This document shows, in pieces, positions 16,993 through 25,888 of a stretch of 60,812 bases of DNA. Below the pieces are notes generated by a model, which did no database searches, was not told the DNA's origin, and was given only the letters and a program-made list of their open reading frames with translations. This DNA is from Streptomyces sp. ISL-12 (lineage in GTDB: Bacteria > Actinomycetota > Actinomycetes > Streptomycetales > Streptomycetaceae). A program made the position numbers and the translations under genes. Location of the stretch: NCBI RefSeq assembly GCF_018614415.1, contig NZ_JAGGOO010000052.1:1-60812 (forward strand), given 5' to 3'. How positions within the stretch are numbered: the first letter of the stretch is position 1; the number at the start of each line of letters is the position of its first letter.

Positions 16993-19071
16993 GTGCGGAA
17001 GAAGCGTGGGACGGAACCGGCCGGGGTGTCGGAGTCGGAGCGGCTGCTCTTCGGCGGCCCCCTGCGCTACGACACGGGCTGGAGCCAGCACTCCGACGCG
17101 TTCCTGGAGCTGGGTTTCCGGTCCATGGTGACCCGCCTGCCGTCCCTGCTGGCCGCCAGTTTCCGGCTCGCCCGGCAGGCCGATCCGGTGGCCGCGCGGA
17201 CCGTGCTGGCGGCCGAGGCCGCACGGGGCGTGGCGCAGGCGGTGAGCCTGCTGGCGGTCAACAGCGTGCTGAGCCGGCTGATGGCGCCGGGACCGATCGA
17301 GGAGCGGCTGCGCGAAGCCCTGCCCGCACTGGTCACGGTCGCCGCGATGATGCTGGTGGCGGCGTTGCTGCGGGCGGCCACCACGTACGCCACGGGGCGG
17401 CTGGAGCCCAAGGTGGAGCGGGTGGCGACGGAGCAGTACCTGGAGCGGGCGACCGAGGTCGAACTGGCGGCCATCGAGGACCACGCCTTCCACAAACTGC
17501 TCGACACCGCCCAGTACGGCGCGGTCTCCGCCCGCCGCATGATCGCGTACAGCGCGCGCGTGATCAACGCGCTGATCTCGCTGGTGGCAGCGGCCGGTGT
17601 GCTGACCGTGCTGCACCCGGCGCTGTTGCCGCTGCTGGTGACCATGACCCTGCCGAGCGCCTGGAGCGCGCTGACGGTCGCCCGGCGCCGGTACGAGTCC
17701 TTCCAGGCCTGGGTGCAGCACGTGCGCGCCGGCCGGCTGATCGCCGGGCTGCTCATCGAGCCCGAGGCGGCGCCCGAGATCCGGGTGCACGGGGTGGGCG
17801 CTTTCCTGCTGCGGCACTACCGGGCGATGTCGGAGACGGCGGAGGCGGAGCAGGCCCGGCTGGCGGGGCTGGCGGCCCGTACCGGTCTGATCGCGGCGGC
17901 CTGGACGGGGCTGGCGACGGCGGCGACGTACGCGACGCTCGGCGGGCTGCTGCTGGGCGGCGCGATGGCCCTGTCGGTGGCGGGCACCGCGGTGATCGCG
18001 ATCCGCACCGGCTCGCAGAGCCTGGAGACCCTGGTGGTGGAGGTGAACGCGCTGCACGAGGAGGCGCTGTTCGTCGGCGATCTGGAGCGGCTGCACGTGG
18101 AGGCGGCCAAGCGGACGATCCCGGAGGGCGGCACGGCGCTGCCCGCCGACCCGCGCGAGATCCGCTTCGAGAACGTCACGTTCCGCTACCCGGGCGACTC
18201 CGCGCGCCCCGCCCTGGACGATGTGTCGCTCACTCTCCCGCTGGGCCGGATCATCGCGCTCGTCGGCGAGAACGGTTCGGGCAAGACCACGCTGGTCAAG
18301 CTGCTCGCCGGGCTCTACACCCCGGAGCGGGGACGCGTCCTGTGGGACGGGGTGGACGCCGCCGCGGCGGACCGGCGGGAGCTGGCGGAACGGATCGCGA
18401 TGGTGGCGCAGGACTTCAAACGGTGGCCGTTCACCGCCCGGGTGAACGTCGCCGTGGGCCGCTCCACCGTGCCGCCGGACGAGCGGCGGGTGGCCGACGC
18501 GGTCGCCGAGGCCGGCGCCGGGGAGGTGGTCGCGGACCTGCCGCGCGGTCTGGACACCCTGCTCGCCCGGCACTTCACCGGCGGCCATGAGCTGTCCGGC
18601 GGGCAGTGGCAGCGGCTCGGGATCGCGCGGGCGGCGTACCGGAGGGGCCACATCCTCGTGGTGGACGAGCCGACGGCGGCGCTGGACGCGCGGGCCGAGC
18701 TGGAGGTGTTCGAGAAGATCCGGGCGCTGGCCGGCAGCGGCCAGACGGTCGTCCTGATCACGCACCGGCTGGCGTCCGTGCGCCACGCGGATCTGGTGCA
18801 CGTCCTGGACCAGGGTCGGCTCGTGGAGTCCGGAACGCCCGACGAACTGCTCGCCACCGGCGGGGTCTACGCCGAGCTGTACTCGCTCCAGGCCGAGCAG
18901 TTCGCGCGGACGCCGGTGCCCACCCGGAAGCACTCCCTGAACAAGACCACCAAGCAGTCCCCGCCGAAGACTTCGACCAAGACATCAACGCCGACATCAA
19001 CGCAGACGTCAACGCCGGCTTCGGCGAAGACCTCGCCGAAGGCTCCGGTGCCCGCGCCCAAGTCGGCCTGA
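16993..19071 (+). CDS. ABC transporter, fused permease and ATPase (exporter type)
   Basis: A 692-aa half-transporter. The N-terminal membrane domain (about residues 60-350, with six helices such as LVTVAAMMLVAALLRAA) is followed by a nucleotide-binding domain with Walker A GENGSGKTTLVKL (about 427), signature LSGGQWQRLGIARA (about 535), Walker B ILVVDEPTAALDA and the H-loop ITHRLASV. GTG with GGGGGAGG upstream is the start. It should act as a homodimer. The last 50 residues are a Lys/Thr/Ser/Pro tail built from repeated KTST and TSTPTS units, not part of the fold. Substrate unknown; no peptide, siderophore or antibiotic genes flank it. Confidence 0.9.
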   Translation: MRKKRGTEPAGVSESERLLFGGPLRYDTGWSQHSDAFLELGFRSMVTRLPSLLAASFRLARQADPVAARTVLAAEAARGVAQAVSLLAVNSVLSRLMAPGPIEERLREALPALVTVAAMMLVAALLRAATTYATGRLEPKVERVATEQYLERATEVELAAIEDHAFHKLLDTAQYGAVSARRMIAYSARVINALISLVAAAGVLTVLHPALLPLLVTMTLPSAWSALTVARRRYESFQAWVQHVRAGRLIAGLLIEPEAAPEIRVHGVGAFLLRHYRAMSETAEAEQARLAGLAARTGLIAAAWTGLATAATYATLGGLLLGGAMALSVAGTAVIAIRTGSQSLETLVVEVNALHEEALFVGDLERLHVEAAKRTIPEGGTALPADPREIRFENVTFRYPGDSARPALDDVSLTLPLGRIIALVGENGSGKTTLVKLLAGLYTPERGRVLWDGVDAAAADRRELAERIAMVAQDFKRWPFTARVNVAVGRSTVPPDERRVADAVAEAGAGEVVADLPRGLDTLLARHFTGGHELSGGQWQRLGIARAAYRRGHILVVDEPTAALDARAELEVFEKIRALAGSGQTVVLITHRLASVRHADLVHVLDQGRLVESGTPDELLATGGVYAELYSLQAEQFARTPVPTRKHSLNKTTKQSPPKTSTKTSTPTSTQTSTPASAKTSPKAPVPAPKSA

Positions 19072-19100
19072 TCAGCCGAGCGGGCAGCGCACCGCACGGC

Positions 19101-19286
19101 TCAGGCCGCGGCGCCCCCGGTTGCCTCGCCGCCCCGCACGATCACCAGGAACATGTCGGTCGCGAGGTCCATGACGACCTCGGCGGGCAGACCCTCCTGA
19201 CGCCGCGCGTCCGCGAACTCCTCGGCCGGCCAGGACCCCCGCGGTCCACCGGCCGGAAAGCGTTCGAGCACTGTTCGCCCGTTCAC
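19101..19286 (-). CDS. Small hypothetical protein, 61 aa
   Basis: The GTG start is preceded by a very good GGAGGT site at 6 to 7 bases, and codon use fits the genome. The product is VNGRTVLERFPAGG, then an acidic middle (EEFADARRQEGLP) and a hydrophobic strand-like segment AEVVMDLATDMFLVIV before a short Gly/Ala tail. No family was recognised. A striking 27-bp dyad lies 16 bases upstream of the start, suggesting tight regulation. It lies convergent with the ABC transporter gene and downstream of the DUF899 gene. Confidence 0.6.
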   Translation of the reverse strand: MNGRTVLERFPAGGPRGSWPAEEFADARRQEGLPAEVVMDLATDMFLVIVRGGEATGGAAA

Positions 19287-19301
19287 CCCGCACCTCCATC
19301 T

Positions 19302-19328
19302 GGCGTTGCACTCGTAGAGTTAAACGCC
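19302..19328. promoter_or_regulatory. 27-bp nested dyad, candidate operator
   Basis: GGCGTT (19302) pairs with AACGCC (19323), and inside it ACTC-GTA-GAGT pairs about the same centre (19315), giving 10 of 13 matched positions per arm. It lies just upstream of the 61-aa gene, where a promoter is expected. Confidence 0.6.
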
Positions 19329-19441
19329 AACGATGGGGTGAACACCTCGTCGAGTGACGGTATCGAGACGTAGCTGACACGCGTTCACCGCAAAGAGTGA
19401 GCACTATTACGCCTTTTCGGGCCTCTCACTCACCGTGCGTG

Positions 19442-20131
19442 TCAGTCTTCGTACTCATCGTGGTACCGCAGGCGCTCACTGCCCATGGGCGCCCCCAGAG
19501 CCGACGCGCGCCCCGCGGGTTCCTCCCACTCCTCTTGGCGCCCCAATGCGGTCAGGTCCAGCAGGCTGGTGGTCGAGCCGAGGCAGTCGAGGCCGCGCTC
19601 GTACGTCGAGTAGGTGTGGAAGACGCGGTCACGCTCCCGCAGGAAGCAGCTCAGGCCCGGACGCTCGGTCAGCTCGCCCTCGTGTTCGAGGGTGACCTCG
19701 AAGTCCTCGTTGAAGTCGGTGATGTACGACGAGTACCAGGGCAACGTCCAGCCCATCCGCGCCTTGAAGGGGAGGATCTTGGGGTACGGCGCCCGGGAGA
19801 CCGCCGCGAACGAGGTGCCGCGGGCCCGCAGGTGCGCCAGGTGGCCGATCTGGTCCAGGAACGCCGAGCAGCTGCGGCAGCCGGCGTCCCACTCGGGGGC
19901 GAACATGAAGTGGTAGACGATGAGCTGCTGCCGCCCCTCGAACAGGTCGAGCAGCGTGGCCTTTCCGTCGCCGCCCTCGAACACGTACTCCTTGTCGATC
20001 TCCACCATGGGCAGCCCGCGCCGCTCGGCGTTGAGCGCGTCACGCGCGCGGGTGGCCGCTTTCTCCTTGGCCAGCAACGCCTCGCGCGCCGCGCGCCATT
20101 CGTGGCGGGAGACGATCTCGGGAAGCGACAT
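19442..20131 (-). CDS. DUF899 family thioredoxin-like protein
   Basis: A 229-aa protein of the DUF899 group, remote relatives of thioredoxin and AhpC. Diagnostic stretches are VEIDKEYVFEGGDG, QLIVYHFMFAPEWDAGCRSCSAFLDQI (a C-x-x-C pair in the redox position, C85 and C88), RAPYPKILPFKARMGWTLPWYSS and FHTYSTYERGLDCLGSTTSLLDLT. A peroxide or thiol function is plausible but unproven. The ATG has AGGAGGAG at 5 bases. It is separated from the small gene downstream by about 155 bases that include the dyad. Confidence 0.9.
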   Translation of the reverse strand: MSLPEIVSRHEWRAAREALLAKEKAATRARDALNAERRGLPMVEIDKEYVFEGGDGKATLLDLFEGRQQLIVYHFMFAPEWDAGCRSCSAFLDQIGHLAHLRARGTSFAAVSRAPYPKILPFKARMGWTLPWYSSYITDFNEDFEVTLEHEGELTERPGLSCFLRERDRVFHTYSTYERGLDCLGSTTSLLDLTALGRQEEWEEPAGRASALGAPMGSERLRYHDEYED

Positions 20132-20228
20132 GGGCTCCTCCTGTGCAACGGTCCGTCAAGGGGTGGACCGGTGGCGGCGGCGGAACTCATCGCGGCGCGC
20201 GAAAAAACTTTCCGCGTTCTCGGCAGCG

Positions 20229-21635
20229 TCAGGTGTCGTACGTCTGGACGCGCCGGCCGTGGCCCCGTTCGACCAGCTCGGGCAGCCTCCGCTCCAGTTC
20301 CCGCACCACGGCCGGAACGTCGAGCGTGAGCAGTTCGCGGTCCCGCATCAGCACCCGTCCGTCGACGATGGTCGTGCGCACGTCACCGGAGCGGGCGCTG
20401 TGCACGAGGGTGGCGGCCAGGTCGTGCACCGGCTGGGTGTGCGGTCCGGTGAGGTCGACGAGGACGAGATCGGCCCGCCGGCCCGGTGCGATCCGCCCGA
20501 CCGTCTCCCCCAGGCCGACGGCGCGGGCGCTCTGGTCCGTGGCGTGGTGCAGGGCCTGGCGCGCGGTCAGCCAGCGCGGGTCGCCCTCGGTCTGCTTCTG
20601 GATCAGGGCGGTGAGCGCCATCGACTCCCACACGTCGAGGGAGTTGTTGGAGGCGGCGCCGTCCGTGGCGAGTCCCACGTCCACGCCGATGGCGCGCAGG
20701 GCGCGGACCGGCGTGGTGGTGGGCCAGGCGAACCTGAGGTAGCCGCGGGGCGCGGTCGCCACCGCCGTGCGGCCGCCCGCGCGCGCCAGGAGCGGCAGGT
20801 CGCGTTCGAGGATGCCGGTGCCGTGCGCGATCAGCACGTCGGTGCCGAGGACGCCGGTGCGTTCCAGGATCTCGATGGGGGTGGCGCCGTGCCGGGCGAG
20901 GCTGGTCTCGGTCTGGTCGCGGTTCTCGGCGGCGTGCAGATGGACGGGCAGGCCGTGTGCGCGGGCCAGCTCGGCGGTGGCGGCGAGGTCGGAGTCGGTG
21001 ACGGTGTAGGGGGCGTGCGGGGCGAGGGCGGTGGTGATCCGGCCGTCCGCACCACCCCGGCGCCGCAGCGCGAAGTCGAGGGAGCGTTCCCGTCCCTCGG
21101 GGCCCTGCGAGGAGAAGTACGCCTGGCCCAGCAGCGCCCGCATCCCGGACTCGGCGACGACGTCGGCGACCGCGTCCATGGCGAAGTAGTGGTCCGCGAA
21201 GCAGGTCACCCCGGCCCGGATCAGCTCGGCGCAGGCGAGCCGGGCGCCCAGTTCGACGTCGCGTGCGGTCAGGTTGGACTCCACCGGCCAGACGACGTCG
21301 TTGAACCACTCCTCGGTGGGCAGGTCCTCGGCCAGGCCGCGCAGGACGGTCATGGGCGCGTGGGTGTGGCAGTTGATCAGCCCGGGGAGGGCTGCCTGAC
21401 CGCGCGCGTCGACGCGTTCCACGGCGGGCAGGGCGGACGCCGCCGCCGCGGTGGTCACGGAGTCGACGGCACCGTCCCGCACGACGATGCCGGCGTCCGG
21501 CCTGAACGCGAGGTGCTCGGGGCCGTCCCCCTCGTGGACGAGGACGGTGCATCCGGTGATGACGAGATCGGCGGGCCGCACTGGCTGTGCGGGCGGCACG
21601 GGCTGCACGGGTTGTGGCTGCGCGTGATGCGTCAT
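20229..21635 (-). CDS. Amidohydrolase, SAH/MTA deaminase-like
   Basis: A 468-aa metal-dependent hydrolase of the chlorohydrolase/cytosine deaminase type. Metal ligands: HTH at residues 90-92 (NCHTHAPM), His of HLHAAENRDQ, His in IAHGTG and Asp in TDGAASNNSLDVWE. The last motif is characteristic of the 5-methylthioadenosine/S-adenosylhomocysteine deaminase group, with guanine and triazine deaminases as relatives. ATG 21635 was chosen because the domain begins shortly after it (VITGCTVLVHEG); no strong ribosome binding site precedes it, and a 20-base repeat array begins about 65 bases upstream, so the true start is not certain. Confidence 0.87.
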   Translation of the reverse strand: MTHHAQPQPVQPVPPAQPVRPADLVITGCTVLVHEGDGPEHLAFRPDAGIVVRDGAVDSVTTAAAASALPAVERVDARGQAALPGLINCHTHAPMTVLRGLAEDLPTEEWFNDVVWPVESNLTARDVELGARLACAELIRAGVTCFADHYFAMDAVADVVAESGMRALLGQAYFSSQGPEGRERSLDFALRRRGGADGRITTALAPHAPYTVTDSDLAATAELARAHGLPVHLHAAENRDQTETSLARHGATPIEILERTGVLGTDVLIAHGTGILERDLPLLARAGGRTAVATAPRGYLRFAWPTTTPVRALRAIGVDVGLATDGAASNNSLDVWESMALTALIQKQTEGDPRWLTARQALHHATDQSARAVGLGETVGRIAPGRRADLVLVDLTGPHTQPVHDLAATLVHSARSGDVRTTIVDGRVLMRDRELLTLDVPAVVRELERRLPELVERGHGRRVQTYDT

Positions 21636-21700
21636 GAGGCCAACGTACGGCGGGACGCGGCCGATGCAGGGCGCGGGGAAGCTGATGTGCGGGGCGAGCG

Positions 21701-21900
21701 AGGGAGCCGAGGTACGGGCAAGGGGGCCGAAGTACGGGCAAGGAAGCTGAGGTACGGGCAAGGGAGCCGAGGTACGAGCGAGAGAGCTGCCGTAGGCGTG
21801 ACAGAGCTGCCGTAGGCGTGACAGAGCTGTTGGAGGCGTGACAGAGCTGCCGTAGGCGTGACAGAGCTGTTGGAGGCGTGAGAGAGCTGTTGGAGGGCGC
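21701..21900. repeat. Minisatellite of ten 20-bp units in two subfamilies
   Basis: The array has exact 20-base periodicity. Units 1 to 4 read AGGGAGCCGAGGTACGGGCA with a few changes; units 5 to 10 read ACAGAGCTGCCGTAGGCGTG or ACAGAGCTGTTGGAGGCGTG. The subtypes alternate in the second half, implying duplication of larger blocks. It occupies most of the 394-base gap between the amidohydrolase and FUSC genes. The remainder up to 22029 shows weaker GAACCGACGC-type repetition and no gene was seen. Confidence 0.95.
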
Positions 21901-22029
21901 GCGAAAGCGGCGCACAGCGCCACTGAACCTGAACCGACGCACGCCAATGAACCGACGCGCGGCGCAAGAACGCCGACGCCCGGCGCGAAGAAGCCGGCGT
22001 ACAGCGCCCCCCGCGGTAGCGCGGGTGCC

Positions 22030-23913
22030 TCAGCCGGTGAGCGGCAGCTCGGGCAGGCGCACGCCGGCGTGGTCGCGCCGTTCGGCCAGTTCGTCACGCA
22101 GCTCGGCCAGCCGGGCGAGGTGGCGCGGGGTGAGCCGGCCCGTGTCGTCGAGGTGGACGGCGCAGGCGGTGGTGGTGTCGGCGAGCCGTTCCAGGGTGGC
22201 GGCGATCTCGTCGGCGCCCCGGGAGTGGCGGGCGAGGGCGGGCAGCTCAGCGGCGGCCAGCGCGATCGCCGCGCGGGCCTCGGCGAGCGTGCGGTACGCC
22301 TCCCGGCGCAGCGTCCAGCGCCGGGCCCGGTCGTCGGGCTCGCTCAGCACATGGGCGAGGTAGGCGTGCGCGGCGTCACCGGCCGCCGTGAGCCGGGCGC
22401 GGACCCCGCCGCCGCGCTGCCCCGGCATCGGCAGATGCCCGACGACCAGCACGATCGCGCAGGCCAGCAGGGTCTCGCCGATGCGCCCGGCGGACGCCTG
22501 CGGCTCGCCGCCGACCATGACCAGGGCCAGCACGAGGACGGTGACCACGGCGGTCTGCGCGGCGAAGTGCCGGGTCGCCACGGGGATCAGGGCCCCGGCG
22601 AGGGCGACGAGCGCGACGAGCCCGCCGGGCCGGGGCAGGACGGCGGCCACCGCGGCGAAGACCAGCGCGCCGAGGACCGTGCCGGCGGCCCGGCACAGCA
22701 CCCGGGACACCAGCGGGCCGAGGTCGGGCTTGACCAGGAAGACGGCGGTGGCGGGCAGCCAGTACCAGTGCCGGTGGAGCCCGTACCACTGGGCGTGGTG
22801 CAGCGCCTGGGCGACCGCCGCGCCGGCCCCGAAGCAGAGCCCGACCCGCAGCCCGTACTCCCGTCCGCCGGCGCCGAGCACCGTGCGCAGGACGGAACCG
22901 GGTGACCGCCTGCGGGTGTGCAGGTCGTCGCCGCGTCCCCGGTCGAAGGCGACGGCGGCGTGCAGCAGGGCGTCGTCGAGGGCGCGCAGGCCGGGCGCGG
23001 AGCGCGTGGGGGCGGGCAACGGACCGGTGTGCGCTCCGGCGCGTACGGCCGCCGCGAGCCGCCGGGGCCCCTCACTGGCCCGGCGGGGTACGGACTCCCC
23101 CGCCCAGGCCAGCGCGGTGGCGGCCTCGGCGAGCGGCAGTGCGGCGGCGTACTGCGCGTGCAGCCGGCGCTCGGCCGAGGAGGAGGCGTAGCGGCGCAGC
23201 CGGGGCCCGGCGAACGCGTCCTGCGCCTGGTCCAGGGCGGCGGTGAGCGCGGCGCGGCGGGCGACGGCGTGCTGGGTACCGGCCGCGTCGAGCAGCGCCG
23301 CGACGGCGTCGTAGACCCCTGCGACGGCCGCGCGTTCCCCGTCGAAGCGGAAGTCCAGACGGAAGTCGCGGGGCGTCGCGCCGGTCAGCGGCCCGGGCGT
23401 GGGCAGGGCCAGCCGCAGCGCGAGCAGCCAGCCGGCTCCGGCGAGGAACGCCAGGACGCGCTGCCAGCCGGGATCGGGCAGCGGCATCCCGGCCCCGATC
23501 GCGGACGTGACCAGCAACTGTGTCGCCGCCCCGGACGCCACCGGCCCGACGGCGCTGAAGCCCCCGGCGACCAGTCCGAGCACGGTCAGTACGAGGGTCA
23601 GCGCGACGGCGCCGAGATGGTCCCCGGCGTACGTGCCGGCGCACAGTCCGGCCGCCCCCGCGAGCGCCGGTACGCCGATCCGCCGGACGGAGACCCGTCG
23701 GCTGCCCGGCCGGTCGTTGATCCCGGCCAGCATGGCGGCGACGGCGGCGACCACCCCGAGGGACGCCCGGCCCGCCGCCAGCGCGGCCAGCAGCAGCGGC
23801 CCGGCGGCGAGCGCCCCGCGCACGACGGCGCTCCAGGGCACGGGTCCGCGCTGGGCGCGCAGGGCGTGCGCCAGCCAGGGCGGAAGCGCGAGGGCCGGGG
23901 TGCGGCGGGTCAC
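22030..23913 (-). CDS. FUSC family integral membrane protein (aromatic-acid-exporter-like)
   Basis: A 627-aa protein with two blocks of membrane helices, residues about 30-165 and about 355-495, separated and followed by cytoplasmic helical regions: the FUSC/YccS/AaeB arrangement. The second block carries LHRHWYWLPATAVFLVKPDLGPLVSRVLCRAAGTVLGA, in which W, KPD and R-x-x-GT-x-G are family hallmarks. The start is a GTG with GGAGG 8 bases upstream. Related proteins export aromatic carboxylic acids; the substrate here is unknown. Confidence 0.88.
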   Translation of the reverse strand: MTRRTPALALPPWLAHALRAQRGPVPWSAVVRGALAAGPLLLAALAAGRASLGVVAAVAAMLAGINDRPGSRRVSVRRIGVPALAGAAGLCAGTYAGDHLGAVALTLVLTVLGLVAGGFSAVGPVASGAATQLLVTSAIGAGMPLPDPGWQRVLAFLAGAGWLLALRLALPTPGPLTGATPRDFRLDFRFDGERAAVAGVYDAVAALLDAAGTQHAVARRAALTAALDQAQDAFAGPRLRRYASSSAERRLHAQYAAALPLAEAATALAWAGESVPRRASEGPRRLAAAVRAGAHTGPLPAPTRSAPGLRALDDALLHAAVAFDRGRGDDLHTRRRSPGSVLRTVLGAGGREYGLRVGLCFGAGAAVAQALHHAQWYGLHRHWYWLPATAVFLVKPDLGPLVSRVLCRAAGTVLGALVFAAVAAVLPRPGGLVALVALAGALIPVATRHFAAQTAVVTVLVLALVMVGGEPQASAGRIGETLLACAIVLVVGHLPMPGQRGGGVRARLTAAGDAAHAYLAHVLSEPDDRARRWTLRREAYRTLAEARAAIALAAAELPALARHSRGADEIAATLERLADTTTACAVHLDDTGRLTPRHLARLAELRDELAERRDHAGVRLPELPLTG

Positions 23914-24097
23914 TGCACGGCCTCCAGTCGTCTCGTCGAGGGCGGGTGAGCCTTCGGGCGACGGTGGCCGGGCTGAACCGAATGCGCTCACCAGCGTAGA
24001 GCGTCTGAGTGCAGAGAAGCGAACGGTGGCGTTTCGGTGAGGTGACACGAGCGTCGCCTCACCTGTCACATCACGCGCGTCACCTCACCCACTCACC

Positions 24098-25267
24098 TCA
24101 CAGCGGGCCGAAGTACTCCGCCACGAACGCCCCCGCTCTGTCGAGCATCGGCGCCGTGTCCGGCCCCACGGCGATGCCGGTGATGAAGAGGGCCACCCCG
24201 GCGATCACGTGGACGACGCAGCCCGCGAGGGCGCCGTCGGACGACCAGTCGAGCTTGATCACCAGCCCCATGTAGACCAGTGCCGCCACCACCGAGGCGG
24301 CGATCACCACGCCCAGGTCGAACACGAGCGCCCACGCTACCGCCGGGCCCGGGTCCGCCGCGTACAGGGTGCGGATCGCGGAGCCGGCGATCGGCAGCGG
24401 CAGCGCGGCGGCGAAGAAGGTGCCGAGTGCCATGAATCGGCCGGACGTGCTCAGCGGCGGCCGGCGGGGTTTCGCGGGCGACGGGCTGGATGCGGAGCCG
24501 GAGCCTCCGTCGACCGCGACCGTGTGAGCCTTCTCCGCAGCCTTGCGACCAGAGGTCTTGCCCTCCGGTACCTCTCCCTCAGCCTTCTGCTGCCTCCGGG
24601 ACGTCTCGGGCGCCTCGGAATCCTTGGGGGTGGGCGTCGGAGCCGACGAGGCGGAGGACCGCTCCGGCCGGTTCGTGCGCACCGTCTCCCCCACCACCAC
24701 GGTCGGCCCGGTCTCCTGTATCCGGGCCTCCTCGGTGACGAGTCGCAACTCCGCGCGCAACGAACCCAGTTCCCGCTCGGCACGTTCGATGAGTTCGGTG
24801 AACCGCTCCTCCTCCCGGCGGTCTCCCGGGAGACGGCCGGGATCGTCCGCGGAGCCGGACGCCTGTTCCCGTCGCGACGCCCTGCGGTGACTCGCCAGTT
24901 CCCGCTGGGTCTCGATCAACAGGGCCTCGACTGTGGCCCGCTTGTCCTCGGCTTCCCGCATCAGCCGCTGGGCCCCGATGACGCGCAGCTCCGCGTCCCT
25001 CAGCCGCTCGGCAAACTCCGCTTGTGCCGCGGCCCGCCCCTCGGCCCTCGCCCGCTCGACCTGTCGTTCGAGTTCCGCGCACCGCGCGACCAGTTCTCCC
25101 ACCGCACCGGCCATCGCCTGGACGACGTCGTCGGCCCGACGGCTGACCTCGACCTGAGTGACGTACATGTTGGCGCCGGCCTGATACACCTGCCCGTTCT
25201 CCGAGGCACGGCCCCGCGCGTCCACGCGTCCTGGATCACCCTCCCGCGGGTTTTCCGGTTCCCTCAT
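24098..25267 (-). CDS. Coiled-coil membrane protein with N-terminal YQAG motif
   Basis: A 389-aa protein not assigned to a named family. Residues about 22-38 contain ENGQVYQAGANMYVTQ; residues about 40-180 are a long charged coiled coil rich in Arg, Glu and Ala; about 190-270 is a Ser/Thr/Pro/Lys linker; then three hydrophobic helices (FMALGTFFAAALPLPIAG; WALVFDLGVVIAASVVAALV; CVVHVIAGVALFITGIAV) end the chain. The membrane part resembles small Streptomyces membrane domains of unknown function. ATG overlaps the upstream TGA (ATGA), so it is co-translated with the 134-aa protein, which ends with the same kind of motif. Confidence 0.8.
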   Translation of the reverse strand: MREPENPREGDPGRVDARGRASENGQVYQAGANMYVTQVEVSRRADDVVQAMAGAVGELVARCAELERQVERARAEGRAAAQAEFAERLRDAELRVIGAQRLMREAEDKRATVEALLIETQRELASHRRASRREQASGSADDPGRLPGDRREEERFTELIERAERELGSLRAELRLVTEEARIQETGPTVVVGETVRTNRPERSSASSAPTPTPKDSEAPETSRRQQKAEGEVPEGKTSGRKAAEKAHTVAVDGGSGSASSPSPAKPRRPPLSTSGRFMALGTFFAAALPLPIAGSAIRTLYAADPGPAVAWALVFDLGVVIAASVVAALVYMGLVIKLDWSSDGALAGCVVHVIAGVALFITGIAVGPDTAPMLDRAGAFVAEYFGPL

Positions 25268-25668
25268 CGCTCGGCGATGTGCTGGTCCCGGGCAGCCTGG
25301 TAGACACGGCCGTTCCCCTGAGCGTGCGCCTCCAGACGTACGCCTCCGTGGACCACCTGTCCGTCCCCCTGCCCGCCCCGGCGAGTCAGCAGTTCTCGCA
25401 GGTCGTGGGCGGCCTGGGGATGGGTGTCCAGCAGAGCGGCGAACCGTTCGCTCCATCGGCGTTCGAGGTCGCCGTCGTCCTGTGCGGCGTTCACCGCCGT
25501 ACGGCGTGACGCGTCGAGTTCGCGTTCGATCTCTTCCGCCTCCTGTGGCCGGAAGCGACGCCAGACGGTCACCACCCCGTCTCGCGTCTGCTGCCACCCC
25601 TCCCCGACGAGCAACGCCACCAGGGACGTGCCCGCGGTGCCGGCCAGCGTGAGCAGGTACGGATCCAT
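25264..25668 (-). CDS. Small membrane-anchored protein with C-terminal YQAxRDQHI motif
   Basis: A 134-aa protein: N-terminal hydrophobic segment YLLTLAGTAGTSLVALLV (residues 4-21), a charged helical part with EAEEIERELDASRR and ERFAALLDTHPQAAHDLRELL, and a tail NGRVYQAARDQHIAER. From memory, many actinobacterial proteins share this plan, with a single N-terminal helix, an ARLL/ELR helix and a tail of the form VxQGRDxxI, often near large signalling or conflict proteins; the role is unknown. It is translationally coupled to the coiled-coil protein, and the shared motif suggests the two assemble. Confidence 0.78.
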   Translation of the reverse strand: MDPYLLTLAGTAGTSLVALLVGEGWQQTRDGVVTVWRRFRPQEAEEIERELDASRRTAVNAAQDDGDLERRWSERFAALLDTHPQAAHDLRELLTRRGGQGDGQVVHGGVRLEAHAQGNGRVYQAARDQHIAER

Positions 25669-25888
25669 TGAAGCCCCCGAGTGTCCAGCGTGTCCGGGGC
25701 GTCCGTGCGCGGCCCGGCGACAACAACACAGCGTGACCGTCACCATAGCTCAACTGATGTGAATAACAGCAGAGTTGGTTTTAGACCCCTACCGACATCA
25801 CACTTTCCATCACTCACCGTATTCACGGGTGGGCGGCAGACCGGGCCCTCCAGTCACTGTCGCCACACGACCATCGCGCAGTGCCGAT

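Noticed and set aside
21701..21900. CRISPR array
   Set aside because: Units are contiguous, without spacers, and no cas genes are present in the window.
21632..21967. Frames encoding repeated Ser/Thr/Leu peptides across the 20-bp array
   Set aside because: Open frames are a by-product of the repeat unit lacking stops; no start signal or domain.
24098..25753. Single 551-aa protein covering both genes near 25 kb
   Set aside because: The N-terminal 162 residues are an out-of-frame reading of the 134-aa gene; that gene has its own start, hydrophobic helix and ATGA overlap.
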